Origin: Gulosibacter sp. 10
GTDB taxonomy: Bacteria; Actinomycetota; Actinomycetes; Actinomycetales; Microbacteriaceae
Assembly (NCBI RefSeq): GCF_900163695.1
Contig: NZ_FUIC01000021.1
Location: forward strand, 1 to 64,000
Reading direction: 5' to 3'
Length of the DNA: 64,000 nt
The position numbers and the translations under genes were made by a program. Shown one piece after another: positions 26,066-35,887 of the stretch (position 1 is the stretch's first letter; each line of letters starts with the position of its first letter). A model generated the notes under the pieces. The model was not told the origin of the DNA and did not search any database. It saw only the letters and a program-made list of their open reading frames with translations.

Positions 26066-26220
26066 AACGACCCTCCTCCGCACGGGTTGCGACATCACCG
26101 GAACCGCGCCGAAGAGGTCGTGATGCCGACCCTCGCGACGCGGTGCAGGTCTATTCTGGAGACCGCGCCCAGTTCAGCGCAATCGAATCATTCAGCATCC
26201 GGCATTTAGACTTTTCGAAT

Positions 26221-27138
26221 ATGAAGATCAACGTCGCGCGCCTGCAGTACCTGCTCCAGATCTCGCGGAGCGGCGGCGTCCTCGCCGCCGCGGAGGCGAT
26301 GAACCTCACCCCGTCGGCCGTCTCCCAGCAGCTCTCCCGGCTCGAGGCCGAGGTCGGCGTCCCGATCGTCGACCGGAGCCCTCGGGGCATCACGCCGACG
26401 GCGGCGGGCCGGGAGCTCATCGAGCTCGCGGAGAACGTGGAGCGCGAGGTCAACGAGGCGGCGCTCCGGGTGGGCGCGGCCAGCGAGCTGCCAAGCGGCC
26501 TGGTCCGGGTCGGCGGCTTCCAGAGCGTGGTGAGCGGCGTGATCGCCCCCGCGCTCCCGCGCTCCCGGAGCGAGCTGCCCGGCGTGCACCTGCAGGTGGT
26601 GGAGGACGAGCAGGACGAGCTGCTCCGCGGCCTGCGCGCCGCCGAGTACGACATCATCGCCGTGGAGCGCGACGAGTCCGTCGAGCCGGTGCGGCTCAGC
26701 CCGGGCGTGCGCGAGATCCCCCTCCTCGACGACTCGTGGGTGCTCGTGGTGCCCGCGGGCACCCAGGCCGCGATGGGCACGATCGAGCTCGAGCACCTGC
26801 GGCTGCCCTGGCTCGAGGTGGACCCGAGCTCGGGCGCGCTCGACGCCGTCAAGCGGGTGCGCCGCCGGCTGCCGGGCTCGACCACCTCGCCGCAGCGGTA
26901 CGCCAACCACCAGACCGCCATCGCGCTCGTGGCCGCGGGCGAGGGCGTGACGCTCCTGCCGCAGCTGGCCCTCGCCGAGCACCCCCTCGGCGGGGTGGAG
27001 GTGCACGAGCTGCCGGGCCTCGGCGTGCGGCGCATCTCGCTGCGGTACCGGGCCGGGAAGAAGCCCAACGCCGCGGTCAACGCGACGCTCGAGTTCATCC
27101 GCACCGCCGCGACGGGCGGCGACACGACGATCGACTGA
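26221..27138 (+). CDS. LysR-family transcriptional regulator
   Basis: This 305-residue regulator has an N-terminal winged helix-turn-helix (MKINVARLQYLLQISRSGGVLAAAEAMNLTPSAVSQQLSRLE, about residues 1-60) and a C-terminal periplasmic-binding-like effector domain. The regulated target is probably the divergent membrane gene or the gene itself, but nothing in the sequence fixes the effector. The ATG sits after a relatively AT-rich stretch (TTAGACTTTTCGAAT) that may include a -10 element. Confidence 0.9.
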   Translation: MKINVARLQYLLQISRSGGVLAAAEAMNLTPSAVSQQLSRLEAEVGVPIVDRSPRGITPTAAGRELIELAENVEREVNEAALRVGAASELPSGLVRVGGFQSVVSGVIAPALPRSRSELPGVHLQVVEDEQDELLRGLRAAEYDIIAVERDESVEPVRLSPGVREIPLLDDSWVLVVPAGTQAAMGTIELEHLRLPWLEVDPSSGALDAVKRVRRRLPGSTTSPQRYANHQTAIALVAAGEGVTLLPQLALAEHPLGGVEVHELPGLGVRRISLRYRAGKKPNAAVNATLEFIRTAATGGDTTID

Positions 27139-27172
27139 GCGGCTCTTCCCCGGGCAGCGGCCCCGGGCGCGG

Positions 27173-28318
27173 CTAGGCGTCGTGCGCGCGGCGGGCCTCG
27201 GCCCGCGATCGCGCGACGTCGATGAGCTCGGTGATGAGCTCCGGGTACGGCAGACCCGACTCCTGCCAGCAGCGCGGGAACATCGAGATGGGTGTGAACC
27301 CCGGCATCGTGTTGACCTCGTTGACGAGGAACCCCTCGGCGTCGAGGAAGAAGTCCACCCGCGCGAGCCCCTCGCAGCCGAGCGCCTCGAACGCGCGGAT
27401 CGCGAGATCCTGCGCCTGCGCCAGCTCGGCGCCGGTCACCGCCGCCGGGCAGGCCAGCCGCACGGCGCCGCTGTCGAGGTACTTCGCCGCGAAGTCGTAG
27501 AACTCGGCGCCGTCGACGAGGATCTCCCCGGCCACGGACGCGCGGGCGCGCTCGCCGTACCGCGCGCCGAGCACGGCGATCTCGATCTCCCGGCCGTCGA
27601 TGCGCCGCTCGACCAGCACGTGATCGTCCTCGGCCAGCGCGATCCGCATCGCCTCGTCCAGCTCGGCAGCGCCGTTCGCCTTCGAGACGCCCACGGAGGA
27701 GCCCGCGCGCGCCGGCTTCACGAAGACCGGATACCCCAGCTCGCGGCCGATGCGCTCGCGGATGCCCTCCGCCTCGCGCCGCCAGTCGTGGTCGTGCACG
27801 GTGAGCCCCGGCGCGACCCGCAGGCCGGCGGCCGCGAGCAGCGCCTTCGTGTAGTGCTTGTCCATGCCCACGGAGGAGGCCAGCACGCCCGAGCCCACGA
27901 ACGGCAGGTCCACGAGCTCGAGCATCCCCTGCACCGTGCCGTCCTCGCCGTAGGGGCCGTGGAGGATGGGGAAGACGACGTCGACCTCGCCGAGCGGCTC
28001 GACGCGACCGTCCGCATGACGCACCGAGACGGTGCGATGCCGCGCCGAGTCCGGCAGCTGCACGCGGGTGCCGTTGTCGACGACCTCGGGCAGGCGCTCC
28101 GGGTCGAGCCGGAACTTCTCCGGATCGTCGGATTCCAGCACCCATTCGCCGTCCCGGGTGATGCCCACGGGGATCACGTCGAACCGCGAGCGGTCGATGG
28201 CCTCGAGCACACCCGCCGCCGTGGCGCAGCTGATCTGGTGCTCGCTCGAGCGTCCGCCGAACAGCACCACCACCGTGCTCTTGCCGTCGGCGCCGTTCGC
28301 TGCGGTGTCGGTCATCAT
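27173..28318 (-). CDS. ddl: D-alanine--D-alanine ligase
   Basis: This 381-residue ATP-grasp ligase joins two D-alanines for peptidoglycan precursor synthesis. The N-terminus VVVLFGGRSSEHQISC, the PYGEDGTVQGMLE region, PVFVKPARAGSSVGVSKA (ATP grasp) and the metal-binding FLVNEVNTMPGFTPISMFP are present. The first of two consecutive ATGs overlaps the gpsA stop by 4 bases. It is the last gene of the coupled run leuC-leuD-murA-plsC-gpsA-ddl. Confidence 0.96.
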   Translation of the reverse strand: MMTDTAANGADGKSTVVVLFGGRSSEHQISCATAAGVLEAIDRSRFDVIPVGITRDGEWVLESDDPEKFRLDPERLPEVVDNGTRVQLPDSARHRTVSVRHADGRVEPLGEVDVVFPILHGPYGEDGTVQGMLELVDLPFVGSGVLASSVGMDKHYTKALLAAAGLRVAPGLTVHDHDWRREAEGIRERIGRELGYPVFVKPARAGSSVGVSKANGAAELDEAMRIALAEDDHVLVERRIDGREIEIAVLGARYGERARASVAGEILVDGAEFYDFAAKYLDSGAVRLACPAAVTGAELAQAQDLAIRAFEALGCEGLARVDFFLDAEGFLVNEVNTMPGFTPISMFPRCWQESGLPYPELITELIDVARSRAEARRAHDA

Positions 28319-29388
28319 TCTCCCAGTGGAATCTCGTTATCGGTGGCCAGATGCGGGGCCAGATCGATGGGGCGCATCTTGCCCTCGAGCACGTGCGCGA
28401 TCTGCTGCACGATGGGCATCGGCACCTGGCGCTCGCGCGCGAGCACGAGAATCGAGTTTACCGAGCGAAGCCCCTCGGCGGTCTGCTCCATGCGGCTGTT
28501 GACGTCCTGGTAGCTGTACCCCTGCCCCAGCAGGCGGCCCGCCGTGAAGTTGCGCGAGAGCGGGGACATGCAGGTGGCGATGAGGTCGCCGAGGCCCGCG
28601 AGCCCCATCATCGTGTCGCGCGAGGCGCCCATCGCCACCGCGAAGTCGGTGATCTCGGCGAGGCCCCTCGTCATGATGGACGCCTTGGTGTTCTCACCGA
28701 AGCCGACGCCGTCCGAGATGCCGATCGCGATGGCGATCAGGTTCTTCAGGACGCCCCCGAACTCGGTGCCGATCACGTCGTTGTTCACGAAGGAGCGCAG
28801 GTAGGAGTTGCGCGCGATCTGGGCGACCTCCACCGCGAGCTCCTGCGAGGTGCTCGCCACCACGATCGCGGTGGGCTCCTCGCGCGCGATCTCGAGGGCG
28901 ATGTTGGGGCCGGAGGCGACGGCGATGCGATCGGCGGAGAGCCCGCCTGCCTCCGCGACGACCTCGCTCATGCGCTTGCCCGTGGAGCGCTCGACGCCCT
29001 TCATGAGCGAGACGATCGCGGCGCCCGGCTTGACGGCGTGCTTGATCTCCTCGAGGTTCTCGCGGGCCGACTGCGCCGGCACCGAGAGGAAGACGTAGTC
29101 GGCGTCGCGCACCGCCTCGACGGCGTCGCAGGTGGCCCGGATCCGCTCGGGCAGGTTGATGCCGGGCAGGTAGTGGGTGTTGCGGTGCGCCTCGTTGATC
29201 TCGTCCCGCATATCGGGCCGGCGGACCGCGAGCGTGACATCGCGGCCGCCGTCGGCGACGACCTTCGCGAACGTCGTGCCCCAGTTGCCGCCGCCCACGA
29301 CCGTGACGCGGCCCTCCTCGGACTCCGCGGCGGAGTCGGCGAAGGCGGGCAGCGTGATCGGCGAGGTCGCCGGGTACCACTCCGTCAC
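28315..29388 (-). CDS. gpsA: Glycerol-3-phosphate dehydrogenase [NAD(P)+]
   Basis: GpsA reduces dihydroxyacetone phosphate to sn-glycerol 3-phosphate for phospholipid synthesis. The product is 357 residues. The dinucleotide motif VVGGGNWGTTFAKV, the substrate region GPNIALEI and the catalytic-lysine helix GVLKNLIAIAIGISDG are present. An unusual 25-residue extension precedes the Rossmann fold (GTG at 29388, overlapping the plsC stop by 4 bases); a start closer to the fold cannot be excluded. It is adjacent to plsC, which uses the product pathway. Confidence 0.95.
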   Translation of the reverse strand: MTEWYPATSPITLPAFADSAAESEEGRVTVVGGGNWGTTFAKVVADGGRDVTLAVRRPDMRDEINEAHRNTHYLPGINLPERIRATCDAVEAVRDADYVFLSVPAQSARENLEEIKHAVKPGAAIVSLMKGVERSTGKRMSEVVAEAGGLSADRIAVASGPNIALEIAREEPTAIVVASTSQELAVEVAQIARNSYLRSFVNNDVIGTEFGGVLKNLIAIAIGISDGVGFGENTKASIMTRGLAEITDFAVAMGASRDTMMGLAGLGDLIATCMSPLSRNFTAGRLLGQGYSYQDVNSRMEQTAEGLRSVNSILVLARERQVPMPIVQQIAHVLEGKMRPIDLAPHLATDNEIPLGE

Positions 29389-30155
29389 TGCTTCGGCTCC
29401 GCATCCGGCCGCCCGAACTCGGACTGCCCGTGGTCGGCGGGGTTGTAGAGCTCCGCCGGGGCGGCGGCGCCCCGGACGTCCTCGAGCAGGGCCGTGATCT
29501 CGCGCATGATCTTCTCGGTCGCGCCGTCCACGGCGCGCTTCGAGGTGTGCCTGCCCTCGAACTCGTCGAGGTCGATGGGCTCGCCCACCGCCACGGTGAT
29601 GCGCGTGCGGAAGCGGAGGCGGACCTTGCGCTCCCAGCGGGGAAGCACGGCCTGCGCGCCCCAGGTGGCGATCGGGATGACGGGGATGCCGCCCTGCAGC
29701 GCGAGCCGCGCCGCGCCGGTCTTGCCGCGCATCGGCCACATCTCGGGCTCGCGGGTGAGCGTGCCCTCCGGGTAGACGATGACTGCGCCGCCCATCTCGA
29801 CGATCTGGTTGGCCGCCTCCATCGACTGCGCCTTCGTGCGCGAGCGCCCGCGCTCGACCGGCACCTGGCCGCTGCGGCGCAGGAACCATCCGACCACGGG
29901 GATCTTGAACAGCGAGGCCTTCGCCATGAAGCGGGGCAGGCGGCCGAGCTTCCACACAGCGTACCCGGTCACGATCGGGTCGATGTCCGAGTAGTGGTTC
30001 GGCGTGAGGATGTACGGGCCCGTCTGCGGCAGCCTGCCGCGGATCTCGTACTTGAACATGAGCGACAGGAAGGGCACGACGATCGCGGCCATGAGCCAGA
30101 AGATCGTCGGGCGCCGCTTCTCCGGCGACCGCTGCCGCCGAGGTCCCCGCGCCAC
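29385..30155 (-). CDS. plsC: 1-acyl-sn-glycerol-3-phosphate acyltransferase
   Basis: This 256-residue membrane-associated enzyme makes phosphatidic acid from lysophosphatidic acid and acyl-CoA or acyl-ACP. The catalytic motif NHYSDID (NHx4D) and the substrate motif YPEGTLT are visible, and a hydrophobic N-terminal segment (IFWLMAAIVVPFLSLMF) anchors it. A GTG 4 bases after the murA stop fits the tight operon. Its stop overlaps the gpsA start. The tail is Pro/Ala-rich. Confidence 0.93.
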   Translation of the reverse strand: MARGPRRQRSPEKRRPTIFWLMAAIVVPFLSLMFKYEIRGRLPQTGPYILTPNHYSDIDPIVTGYAVWKLGRLPRFMAKASLFKIPVVGWFLRRSGQVPVERGRSRTKAQSMEAANQIVEMGGAVIVYPEGTLTREPEMWPMRGKTGAARLALQGGIPVIPIATWGAQAVLPRWERKVRLRFRTRITVAVGEPIDLDEFEGRHTSKRAVDGATEKIMREITALLEDVRGAAAPAELYNPADHGQSEFGRPDAEPKQ

Positions 30156-30159
30156 TCGC

Positions 30160-31530
30160 CTAGCTCTCGACGGTGAAGTCGGCGCCGAGGGTCTTGAGCT
30201 TCTGGAGGAAGTTCTCGTAGCCGCGGGCGATGATCCCCACGTTCGAGACCCGCGAGACGCCATCCGCCATGAGCGCCGCGATGAGGTGGCTGAACCCGCC
30301 GCGCAGGTCGGGCACCTCGATGTCGGCGCCGTGCATCTGGGTCGGCCCCGAGATCACGGCCGAGTGGATGAAGTTGCGCTGCCCGAACCGGCACTTCTGC
30401 CCGCCGAGGCACTCGCGGTGCAGCTCGATCGTGGCGCCCATCTTCACGAGCGCGTCGGTGAAGCCGAAGCGCTGCTCGTAGACGGTCTCGTGCACGATGG
30501 AGACGCCGGGCGCCTGCGTGAGCGCGACCACGAGCGGCTGCTGCCAGTCGGTCATGAAGCCGGGGTGCACGTCCGTCTCGATCACGACCGGCTTGAGGTC
30601 GCAGCCGGGGTGGCGGAAGCGGATGCCGTCGTCGGCGACCTCGAAGATGCCCCCGGCCTTGCGGAACACGTTGAGGAACGTGAGCATCTCGGGCTGGCGG
30701 GCGCCGCCGACGAAGATGTCGCCGCGGGTGGCGAGCGCCGCCGCCGCCCAGCTCGCGGCCTCGTTGCGGTCGAAGAGCGAGCGGTGGTCGTAGCCCTCGA
30801 GGCGGTCGACGCCCTCGATGCGGATGACGCGGTCGGCGTCCACCGAGATCACGGCGCCCATCTTCTGGAGCACGTTGATGAGATCCATGATCTCGGGCTC
30901 GGTGGCCGCGTTCGTGAGCTCGGTCGCGCCCTGGGCGCGCACCGCGGTCAGCAGCACCTGCTCGGTGGCGCCCACCGAGGGGTAGTCGAGATGGATCTTC
31001 GTGCCCCGCAGCCCATCGGGCGCGGTGAGGCGGATGCCCTCGGGCAGCTTGTCCACGACCGCGCCGAAGGAGCGCAGCGCCGAGAGGTGGAAGTCGATCG
31101 GCCGGTCGCCGATGCGGCAGCCGCCGAGATCCGGGATGAAGGCCTCGCCGAGCTGGTGGAGCAGCGGCCCGCAGAAGAGGATCGGGATGCGGCTCGAACC
31201 GGCGTGCGCGTTGATCTCGGCCATGTGCGCCGACTTCACGGCGGAGGGGTCGAGGTGCAGCACCCCGCCCTCGACATCGCGTTCGATCTTGACGCCGTGC
31301 ACGTCGAGCAGGCCGCCGACGACGCGGACGTCGGAGATGTCGGGGACGTTGCGGAGCACGCTGGGGGTCTCGCCCAGGAGCGACGCGACCATCGCCTTGG
31401 TGACGAAGTTCTTGGCGCCGCGGACCTCGATCCGGCCGTCCAGCGGCTGGCCGCCGTGGAAGGTGATGGTGTCCGCGCTCAGGCCGACGAATTTCGCGGC
31501 ACGGGCCGCATCCTGGTTAAGACTGGTCAC
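30160..31530 (-). CDS. murA: UDP-N-acetylglucosamine 1-carboxyvinyltransferase
   Basis: MurA transfers enolpyruvate to UDP-GlcNAc, the first committed step of peptidoglycan synthesis. The product is 456 residues. The conserved lysine region [11 protein letters not shown] and the catalytic-cysteine loop [14 protein letters not shown] are intact, so the fosfomycin-target cysteine is retained. A GTG at 31530 overlaps the leuD stop by 4 bases. The coupling of leucine and cell-wall genes is a conserved feature of some actinobacterial genomes, probably just shared expression. Confidence 0.96.
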   Translation of the reverse strand: MTSLNQDAARAAKFVGLSADTITFHGGQPLDGRIEVRGAKNFVTKAMVASLLGETPSVLRNVPDISDVRVVGGLLDVHGVKIERDVEGGVLHLDPSAVKSAHMAEINAHAGSSRIPILFCGPLLHQLGEAFIPDLGGCRIGDRPIDFHLSALRSFGAVVDKLPEGIRLTAPDGLRGTKIHLDYPSVGATEQVLLTAVRAQGATELTNAATEPEIMDLINVLQKMGAVISVDADRVIRIEGVDRLEGYDHRSLFDRNEAASWAAAALATRGDIFVGGARQPEMLTFLNVFRKAGGIFEVADDGIRFRHPGCDLKPVVIETDVHPGFMTDWQQPLVVALTQAPGVSIVHETVYEQRFGFTDALVKMGATIELHRECLGGQKCRFGQRNFIHSAVISGPTQMHGADIEVPDLRGGFSHLIAALMADGVSRVSNVGIIARGYENFLQKLKTLGADFTVES

Positions 31531-32186
31531 GCGCGGGTCCCTCCCGACATCTCGATAAGGTCTCCCGCGAGCGTACCCGGTTGGGTGTCGTCGAGGGCGG
31601 GGAGCGTCTTCGGCATCCACGAGGGGCGCTTGCGCTCGAATCGGGTGATCGCGTCCTCGTCCCGGAGGGTGAGCGCGATGTCGTCGAGCCCCTCCATGAG
31701 CCGCCAGCGCGTGTAGTCGTCGATCTGGAACTCGAACGTGAGCTCGCCGATCGAGATAGTGCGGTCCTCGAGGCTCACCTCTGCCTCGATGCCCGGGGAC
31801 GCCTCGATGGCCTCCCACAGCCGCTCGACCTCGTCCTCGGCGAGCACGCCGACGAGCAGCCCCTGCTTGCCCGCGTTGCCGCGGAAGATCTCGCCGAACC
31901 GCGAGCCGATCACGACGCGGAAGCCGTAGTCCCGCAGCGCCCAGACGGCGTGCTCGCGGCTCGAGCCGGTGCCGAAGTCGTGCCCGACGACGAGGACCTT
32001 GGGGTTCGCGTACTCGGGCCGGTTGAGGATGAAGTCCGGGTCCTGGCGCCAGCTCGAGAAGAGCGCGTCGTCGAAGCCCGTCTTGGTGACGCGCTTGAGG
32101 AACACCGCCGGGATGATCTGGTCGGTGTCGACGTTCGACCGGCGCATGGGCACGGCCTTGCCGGTGATGCGATTGATCTTCTCCAT
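31527..32186 (-). CDS. leuD: 3-isopropylmalate dehydratase small subunit
   Basis: The 219-residue small (swivel) subunit of isopropylmalate isomerase is part of leucine biosynthesis. The blocks [37 protein letters not shown] and GNAGKQGLL are diagnostic. Its ATG overlaps the leuC stop by one base (TGATG), giving a coupled leuCD pair. Confidence 0.97.
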   Translation of the reverse strand: MEKINRITGKAVPMRRSNVDTDQIIPAVFLKRVTKTGFDDALFSSWRQDPDFILNRPEYANPKVLVVGHDFGTGSSREHAVWALRDYGFRVVIGSRFGEIFRGNAGKQGLLVGVLAEDEVERLWEAIEASPGIEAEVSLEDRTISIGELTFEFQIDDYTRWRLMEGLDDIALTLRDEDAITRFERKRPSWMPKTLPALDDTQPGTLAGDLIEMSGGTRA

Positions 32187-33643
32187 CAGGCGACCGCCTC
32201 CTGGTTCTGTGCGTCGGCGTAGAGGTCGGCTGGGCTCGACAGCGTGCCGCGGATCGCGGTCGCCGCGGCGACGACGGGCGACACCAGGTGGGTGCGTCCG
32301 CCCTTGCCCTGCCGGCCCTCGAAGTTGCGGTTCGAGGTGGATGCGCAGCGCTCCCCCGGCGCGAGCTGGTCGGGGTTCATGCCGAGGCACATCGAGCAGC
32401 CCGCGAAGCGCCATTCGGCGCCGAAGTCCTTGACGATCCGGTCGATGCCCTCGGCCTCGGCCTGCAGGCGCACGCGCGCCGAGCCGGGCACCACCATGAC
32501 GCGCAGGCCCTCGGCCTTGCGCCGCCCCTTGATGATCTCGGCGAACGCGCGCAGGTCCTCGATGCGCGAGTTGGTGCACGAGCCCATGAACACGGTGTCG
32601 ACCCGGATGTCCTTGAGCGGCGTCCCGGCCTCGAGGTCCATGTATTCGAGCGCGCGCGAGGCGGCCTGCTGCTCGCTCGGGTCCGAGAAGTCCTCGGGCG
32701 AGGGCACGGAGGCCGAGAGCGGCACGCCCTGGCCCGGGTTGGTGCCCCAGGTCACGAAGGGCTCGAGCGCGTCCGCGTCGATGTGGATCTCCGTGTCGAA
32801 CTTCGCGCCCTCGTCGGTCTTCAGCGTCTCCCAGTAGGCGACGGCCTCGTCCCAGTCCTCGCCCTGCGGGGCGTGTGGGCGGCCCTCGAGGTAGTCGTAG
32901 GTGGTCTGGTCCGGCGCGACCATGCCGGCGCGGGCGCCTGCCTCGATCGACATGTTGCAGATGGTCATGCGGCCGTCCATCGAGAGGCTGCGGATGGCCG
33001 AGCCGCGGTACTCGAGCACGTAGCCCGCGCCGCCGCCCGTGCCGATCTTGGCGATGACGGCGAGGATGATGTCCTTCGCGGTGACGCCCGGCCGCAGCGT
33101 GCCCTCGACGTTGACCGCCATGGTCTTGAAGGGCTTGAGCGGGAGCGTCTGCGTGGCCATGACGTGCTCGACCTCGGAGGTGCCGATGCCGAACGCCATA
33201 GCGCCGAAGGCGCCGTGGGTCGAGGTGTGCGAGTCGCCGCACACGACGGTGATGCCGGGCATGGTGAGGCCGAGCTGCGGGCCCACCACGTGCACGATGC
33301 CCTGCTCGCGGTCGCCGAGCGAGTGGAGGCGGACCCCGAACTCCTCGGCGTTCCTGCGGAGCGTCTCGATCTGCGTCCGGGAGGTGTCGTCGACGATGCG
33401 GTTGAGGATGTCCACGGTGGGGGTGTTGTGGTCCTCGGTCGCGATCGTGAGATCGGTGCGACGCAGCGGGCGCCCCGCCTGGCGGAGGCCGTCGAAGGCC
33501 TGCGGCGAGGTGACCTCGTGCATGATGTGGAGGTCGATGTAGATCAGGTCGGGGGTGCCGTCCTCGCCGCGCTTCACGACGTGGTCGGCCCATACCTTCT
33601 CCGGCAGCGTCTTGGGAACGGCTCCCTGAACAGAATCGGTCAT
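32186..33643 (-). CDS. leuC: 3-isopropylmalate dehydratase large subunit
   Basis: This 485-residue aconitase-family enzyme isomerises 2- to 3-isopropylmalate. The [4Fe-4S] ligands are visible at FMGSCTNSR and in CSMCLGMN, with the substrate loop [18 protein letters not shown] 33643 is chosen; a TTG nine bases upstream has a GGAGAAAA site at closer spacing and is a credible alternative. The 120-base gap upstream contains the operon promoter but no leader peptide or T-box was recognised. Confidence 0.96.
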   Translation of the reverse strand: MTDSVQGAVPKTLPEKVWADHVVKRGEDGTPDLIYIDLHIMHEVTSPQAFDGLRQAGRPLRRTDLTIATEDHNTPTVDILNRIVDDTSRTQIETLRRNAEEFGVRLHSLGDREQGIVHVVGPQLGLTMPGITVVCGDSHTSTHGAFGAMAFGIGTSEVEHVMATQTLPLKPFKTMAVNVEGTLRPGVTAKDIILAVIAKIGTGGGAGYVLEYRGSAIRSLSMDGRMTICNMSIEAGARAGMVAPDQTTYDYLEGRPHAPQGEDWDEAVAYWETLKTDEGAKFDTEIHIDADALEPFVTWGTNPGQGVPLSASVPSPEDFSDPSEQQAASRALEYMDLEAGTPLKDIRVDTVFMGSCTNSRIEDLRAFAEIIKGRRKAEGLRVMVVPGSARVRLQAEAEGIDRIVKDFGAEWRFAGCSMCLGMNPDQLAPGERCASTSNRNFEGRQGKGGRTHLVSPVVAAATAIRGTLSSPADLYADAQNQEAVA

Positions 33644-33763
33644 AGTTGGCAATTTTCTCCAGATCGAGACAGCGTCGGACGCACGCGAACAGCGCCCCGC
33701 CCTGTCACTCGCGTGTTGGCAATGGTAACACCGGGGATCGCGGCGGTATTCCGCCGCGGACGG

Positions 33764-34609
33764 CTACTCCTCGGCCGGCGCGGCGGGTGCCTCCACGCCC
33801 TCTCGGCCGAGCGCGTTCGACTCGAGCACGACGACGCTCACGTTGTCGCGGCCGCCTCGGCCGACCGCGAGGTTGACGAGGAACTGCGAGAGGGAGAGCT
33901 CGGGCGACTCCTCCTGCATGTAGGCGTGGATGGCCGCCGAGATGTCCTCGTCCTCGAGCTCCTTGGTGAGCCCGTCGGAGCAGGCCACGAAGACCTGGTT
34001 GCCCTGCACGGGCATGAGCCAGAGGTCGGTCTCGATCTCGGGCTCGGAGCCGACCGCGCGGGTGATGACGTTGCGGTCGGGATGCACGAGCGCCTCCTCG
34101 GCCGTGATCACGCCGAGCGCCACCAGCTCCTGCACGGCCGAGTGGTCCACCGTGATCTGCACGACGTCCCGCCCGTTCCAGCCGTAGACGCGCGAGTCGC
34201 CGACGTTGAAGATCATCCAGTGCGGGGCGACCGCAGCGTCCGGCGCGGGGGCGACCTCGACGAGCGCGACGCCCGCGAGGGTCGTGCCGGCCACGGCCCC
34301 CGGCCCGTCGTCCTCGGTCACGAGGCCCTGGACCCGGCTGTTCGCCTCGTCGATGGCCCGGAGCACCTCGGCGGGATGCGTGGGGGCCTCCTCGTCGAAG
34401 TGGTCGGCGAACGCCGCGACGAGCGACTGGCTGGCGCGGTCGCCGTAGGCGTGGCCGCCCATGCCGTCCGCGACGAGGAACGCCGGCGGGCGCGCGAAGA
34501 CGGAGTCTTCGTTCACTGCGCGGATCGACCCGACATCCGTAGCGGCCGAAACGCGAAGCTCGAGGTCGCCGGCGCAGGTCGCGACGGTCGTCTGATAGTC
34601 GGCAGGCAC
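33764..34609 (-). CDS. PP2C-family serine/threonine phosphatase
   Basis: This 281-residue Mg/Mn-dependent phosphatase has the PP2C motifs NEDS, DGMGGH, VGDSR, CSDGL and GRDNVSVVV in order. It starts at a GTG preceded by AGGGGGATGC. PP2C enzymes of this type (PstP-like) reverse Ser/Thr kinase signalling, but no kinase gene or PstP transmembrane anchor is visible here, so it appears to be a soluble, stand-alone enzyme. The C-terminal tail is Ala/Glu-rich. Confidence 0.93.
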   Translation of the reverse strand: MPADYQTTVATCAGDLELRVSAATDVGSIRAVNEDSVFARPPAFLVADGMGGHAYGDRASQSLVAAFADHFDEEAPTHPAEVLRAIDEANSRVQGLVTEDDGPGAVAGTTLAGVALVEVAPAPDAAVAPHWMIFNVGDSRVYGWNGRDVVQITVDHSAVQELVALGVITAEEALVHPDRNVITRAVGSEPEIETDLWLMPVQGNQVFVACSDGLTKELEDEDISAAIHAYMQEESPELSLSQFLVNLAVGRGGRDNVSVVVLESNALGREGVEAPAAPAEE

Positions 34610-34740
34610 GCATCCCCCTGTGTTGTGTACCGGGCAACTCTACCGCCTCCGATGCCTCCTCCGGGAGCCCCTCGACGGAGGAGTCCCGAGGTGGGAGCGG
34701 CGGCGGGCGCGCGCATCGCGGGACGGGCTGGCCGGAAGAC

Positions 34741-34774
34741 GAAGAAGCCCAGATCCGGAGATCTGGGCTTCTTC
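34741..34774 (-). terminator. Rho-independent terminator of tRNA-Glu
   Basis: On the minus strand, GAAGAAGCCCAGAT pairs perfectly with ATCTGGGCTTCTTC (arms at 34741-34754 and 34761-34774, 6-base loop). A pyrimidine-rich run follows. The element sits just after the tRNA 3' end. Confidence 0.85.
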
Positions 34775-34778
34775 AGGT

Positions 34779-34854
34779 TGGTGACCCCAGCGGGATTTGA
34801 ACCCGCGCTGCCGCCGTGAGAGGGCGGTGTCCTAGGCCGCTAAACGATGGGGCC
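34779..34854 (-). tRNA. tRNA-Glu (anticodon CTC)
   Basis: The 73-base body plus encoded CCA reads from 34854 down. The acceptor stem GGCCCCA pairs with TGGGGTC with one G-U. The anticodon loop CTCTCAC, flanked by CCGCC/GGCGG, places CTC at positions 34-36. The T-arm GGGTTCAAATCCC is canonical. It is the only complete tRNA gene I see. Confidence 0.95.
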
Positions 34855-35065
34855 TCGCTTGCAACGTTGTATATCTTGGCACAGGTTTCACGGCGAAGTC
34901 AACCTGAAGTTCACCGAGTCAATGAAACACCAGATCAGACCCGATAAAAAAACTCTCCGGGCCGTCGGCGCCCGGTTCACCGCCATCCCTCGGCGGCGCC
35001 CAGCCTCCGCGGATCGGCGCCGCCGAGACTGGACCCGTCATCATCCGCTTCCGAAGGAGCATCGC
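34855..35065. other. Gap between tRNA-Glu and SDR gene
   Basis: This segment is comparatively AT-rich (AACGTTGTATATCTTGGCACAGG, ACCCGATAAAAAAACTCTCC), fitting the divergent promoter of the tRNA. The promoter of the SDR gene probably overlaps it. No gene is seen. Confidence 0.45.
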
Positions 35066-35659
35066 ATGAAGATTCTGCTGATCGGCGCAACCGGGCACGT
35101 GGGGTCGGCCGCCCGCCAGGCGCTCGAGGACCGCCACGAGATCATCGCCGCCTCCCGGTCGTCGGAGCCGGGCGTGGACCTGCTCGATCCCGACTCCGTG
35201 GCGCGGCTCTTCGAACGGGTCGGGACGGTGGACGCCGTGATCTCCGCGTTCGGCGCCGCCCCGGTCAAGCCCTTCGCGGAGCTCGCCCGGGAGGACTACC
35301 TGCAGGCGTTCGAGAGGAAGGCGCTGAGCCAGATCGATCTGGTCCGCATCGGCGCGCCCCACGTCGCCGACGGCGGCTCGTTCACGTTGACCACCGGCGT
35401 GCTCAGCCGCGAGCCGGTCCCCCGCTTCACGGCCGCCGCCATGGCCAACGGCGCGGTCGAGGCCTACGTCATGGCCGTCGCGCCGGAGCTGCCCCGCGGC
35501 ATCCGCATCAACGCGGTGAGCCCCTCGGTGCTCCAGAGCGCGCCGGACTATCACGCCGCCTTCCGCGGGTTCGTACCGGTGCCCTCGGAGCGGGTCGGGG
35601 CCGCCTTCGCGCGCTGCGTCGAGGGGAGCATCACCGGCCGGGCCCTCGCCGTGGATTAG
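35066..35659 (+). CDS. Small SDR-family oxidoreductase lacking the Tyr-Lys motif
   Basis: The product is 197 residues. The Rossmann motif GATGHVGSAARQAL at the N-terminus and a TLTTGVLSREP segment show the short-chain dehydrogenase fold. At the usual Y-x-x-x-K position it reads RFTAAAMANGAVEAY, so the catalytic tyrosine and lysine are absent. This resembles a small SDR subfamily of about 200 residues with unclear activity. AAGGAG lies 8 bases before the ATG. It may act as an NAD(P)H-binding regulator or use a different acid-base group. Confidence 0.82.
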   Translation: MKILLIGATGHVGSAARQALEDRHEIIAASRSSEPGVDLLDPDSVARLFERVGTVDAVISAFGAAPVKPFAELAREDYLQAFERKALSQIDLVRIGAPHVADGGSFTLTTGVLSREPVPRFTAAAMANGAVEAYVMAVAPELPRGIRINAVSPSVLQSAPDYHAAFRGFVPVPSERVGAAFARCVEGSITGRALAVD

Positions 35660-35849
35660 CCCCTCCGACCACCCCGGGGCACGTCGGCCGGGAACCGCAT
35701 GCCGACGCGGGATGGAGCGCTACCAGAGGAACCGGATCCGCACGTCCAGGCGACACGAAGAATCCCTTTTGACATGACATATGCACATCCATACGCTCAT
35801 ACCCATTGGGGCGCGATTCCATCCGGCCTCATCACTGCACCGGCGCCGT

Positions 35850-35868
35850 GATAGGGCCCGGTCCTATC
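35850..35868. promoter_or_regulatory. Palindromic operator candidate upstream of Gfo/Idh/MocA gene
   Basis: GATAGGGCCCGGTCCTATC has perfect 6-bp arms (GATAGG/CCTATC), about 20 bases upstream of the start and next to a GGAGGAG ribosome site. Symmetry and position suggest a repressor site for sugar-catabolic genes; no binding protein is identified. Confidence 0.4.
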
Positions 35869-35887
35869 TCTGTCCAGGAGGAGAACC

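Noticed and set aside
33644-33763. Leucine leader or T-box upstream of leuC
   Set aside because: No run of leucine codons, no T-box consensus and no terminator/antiterminator pair could be identified.
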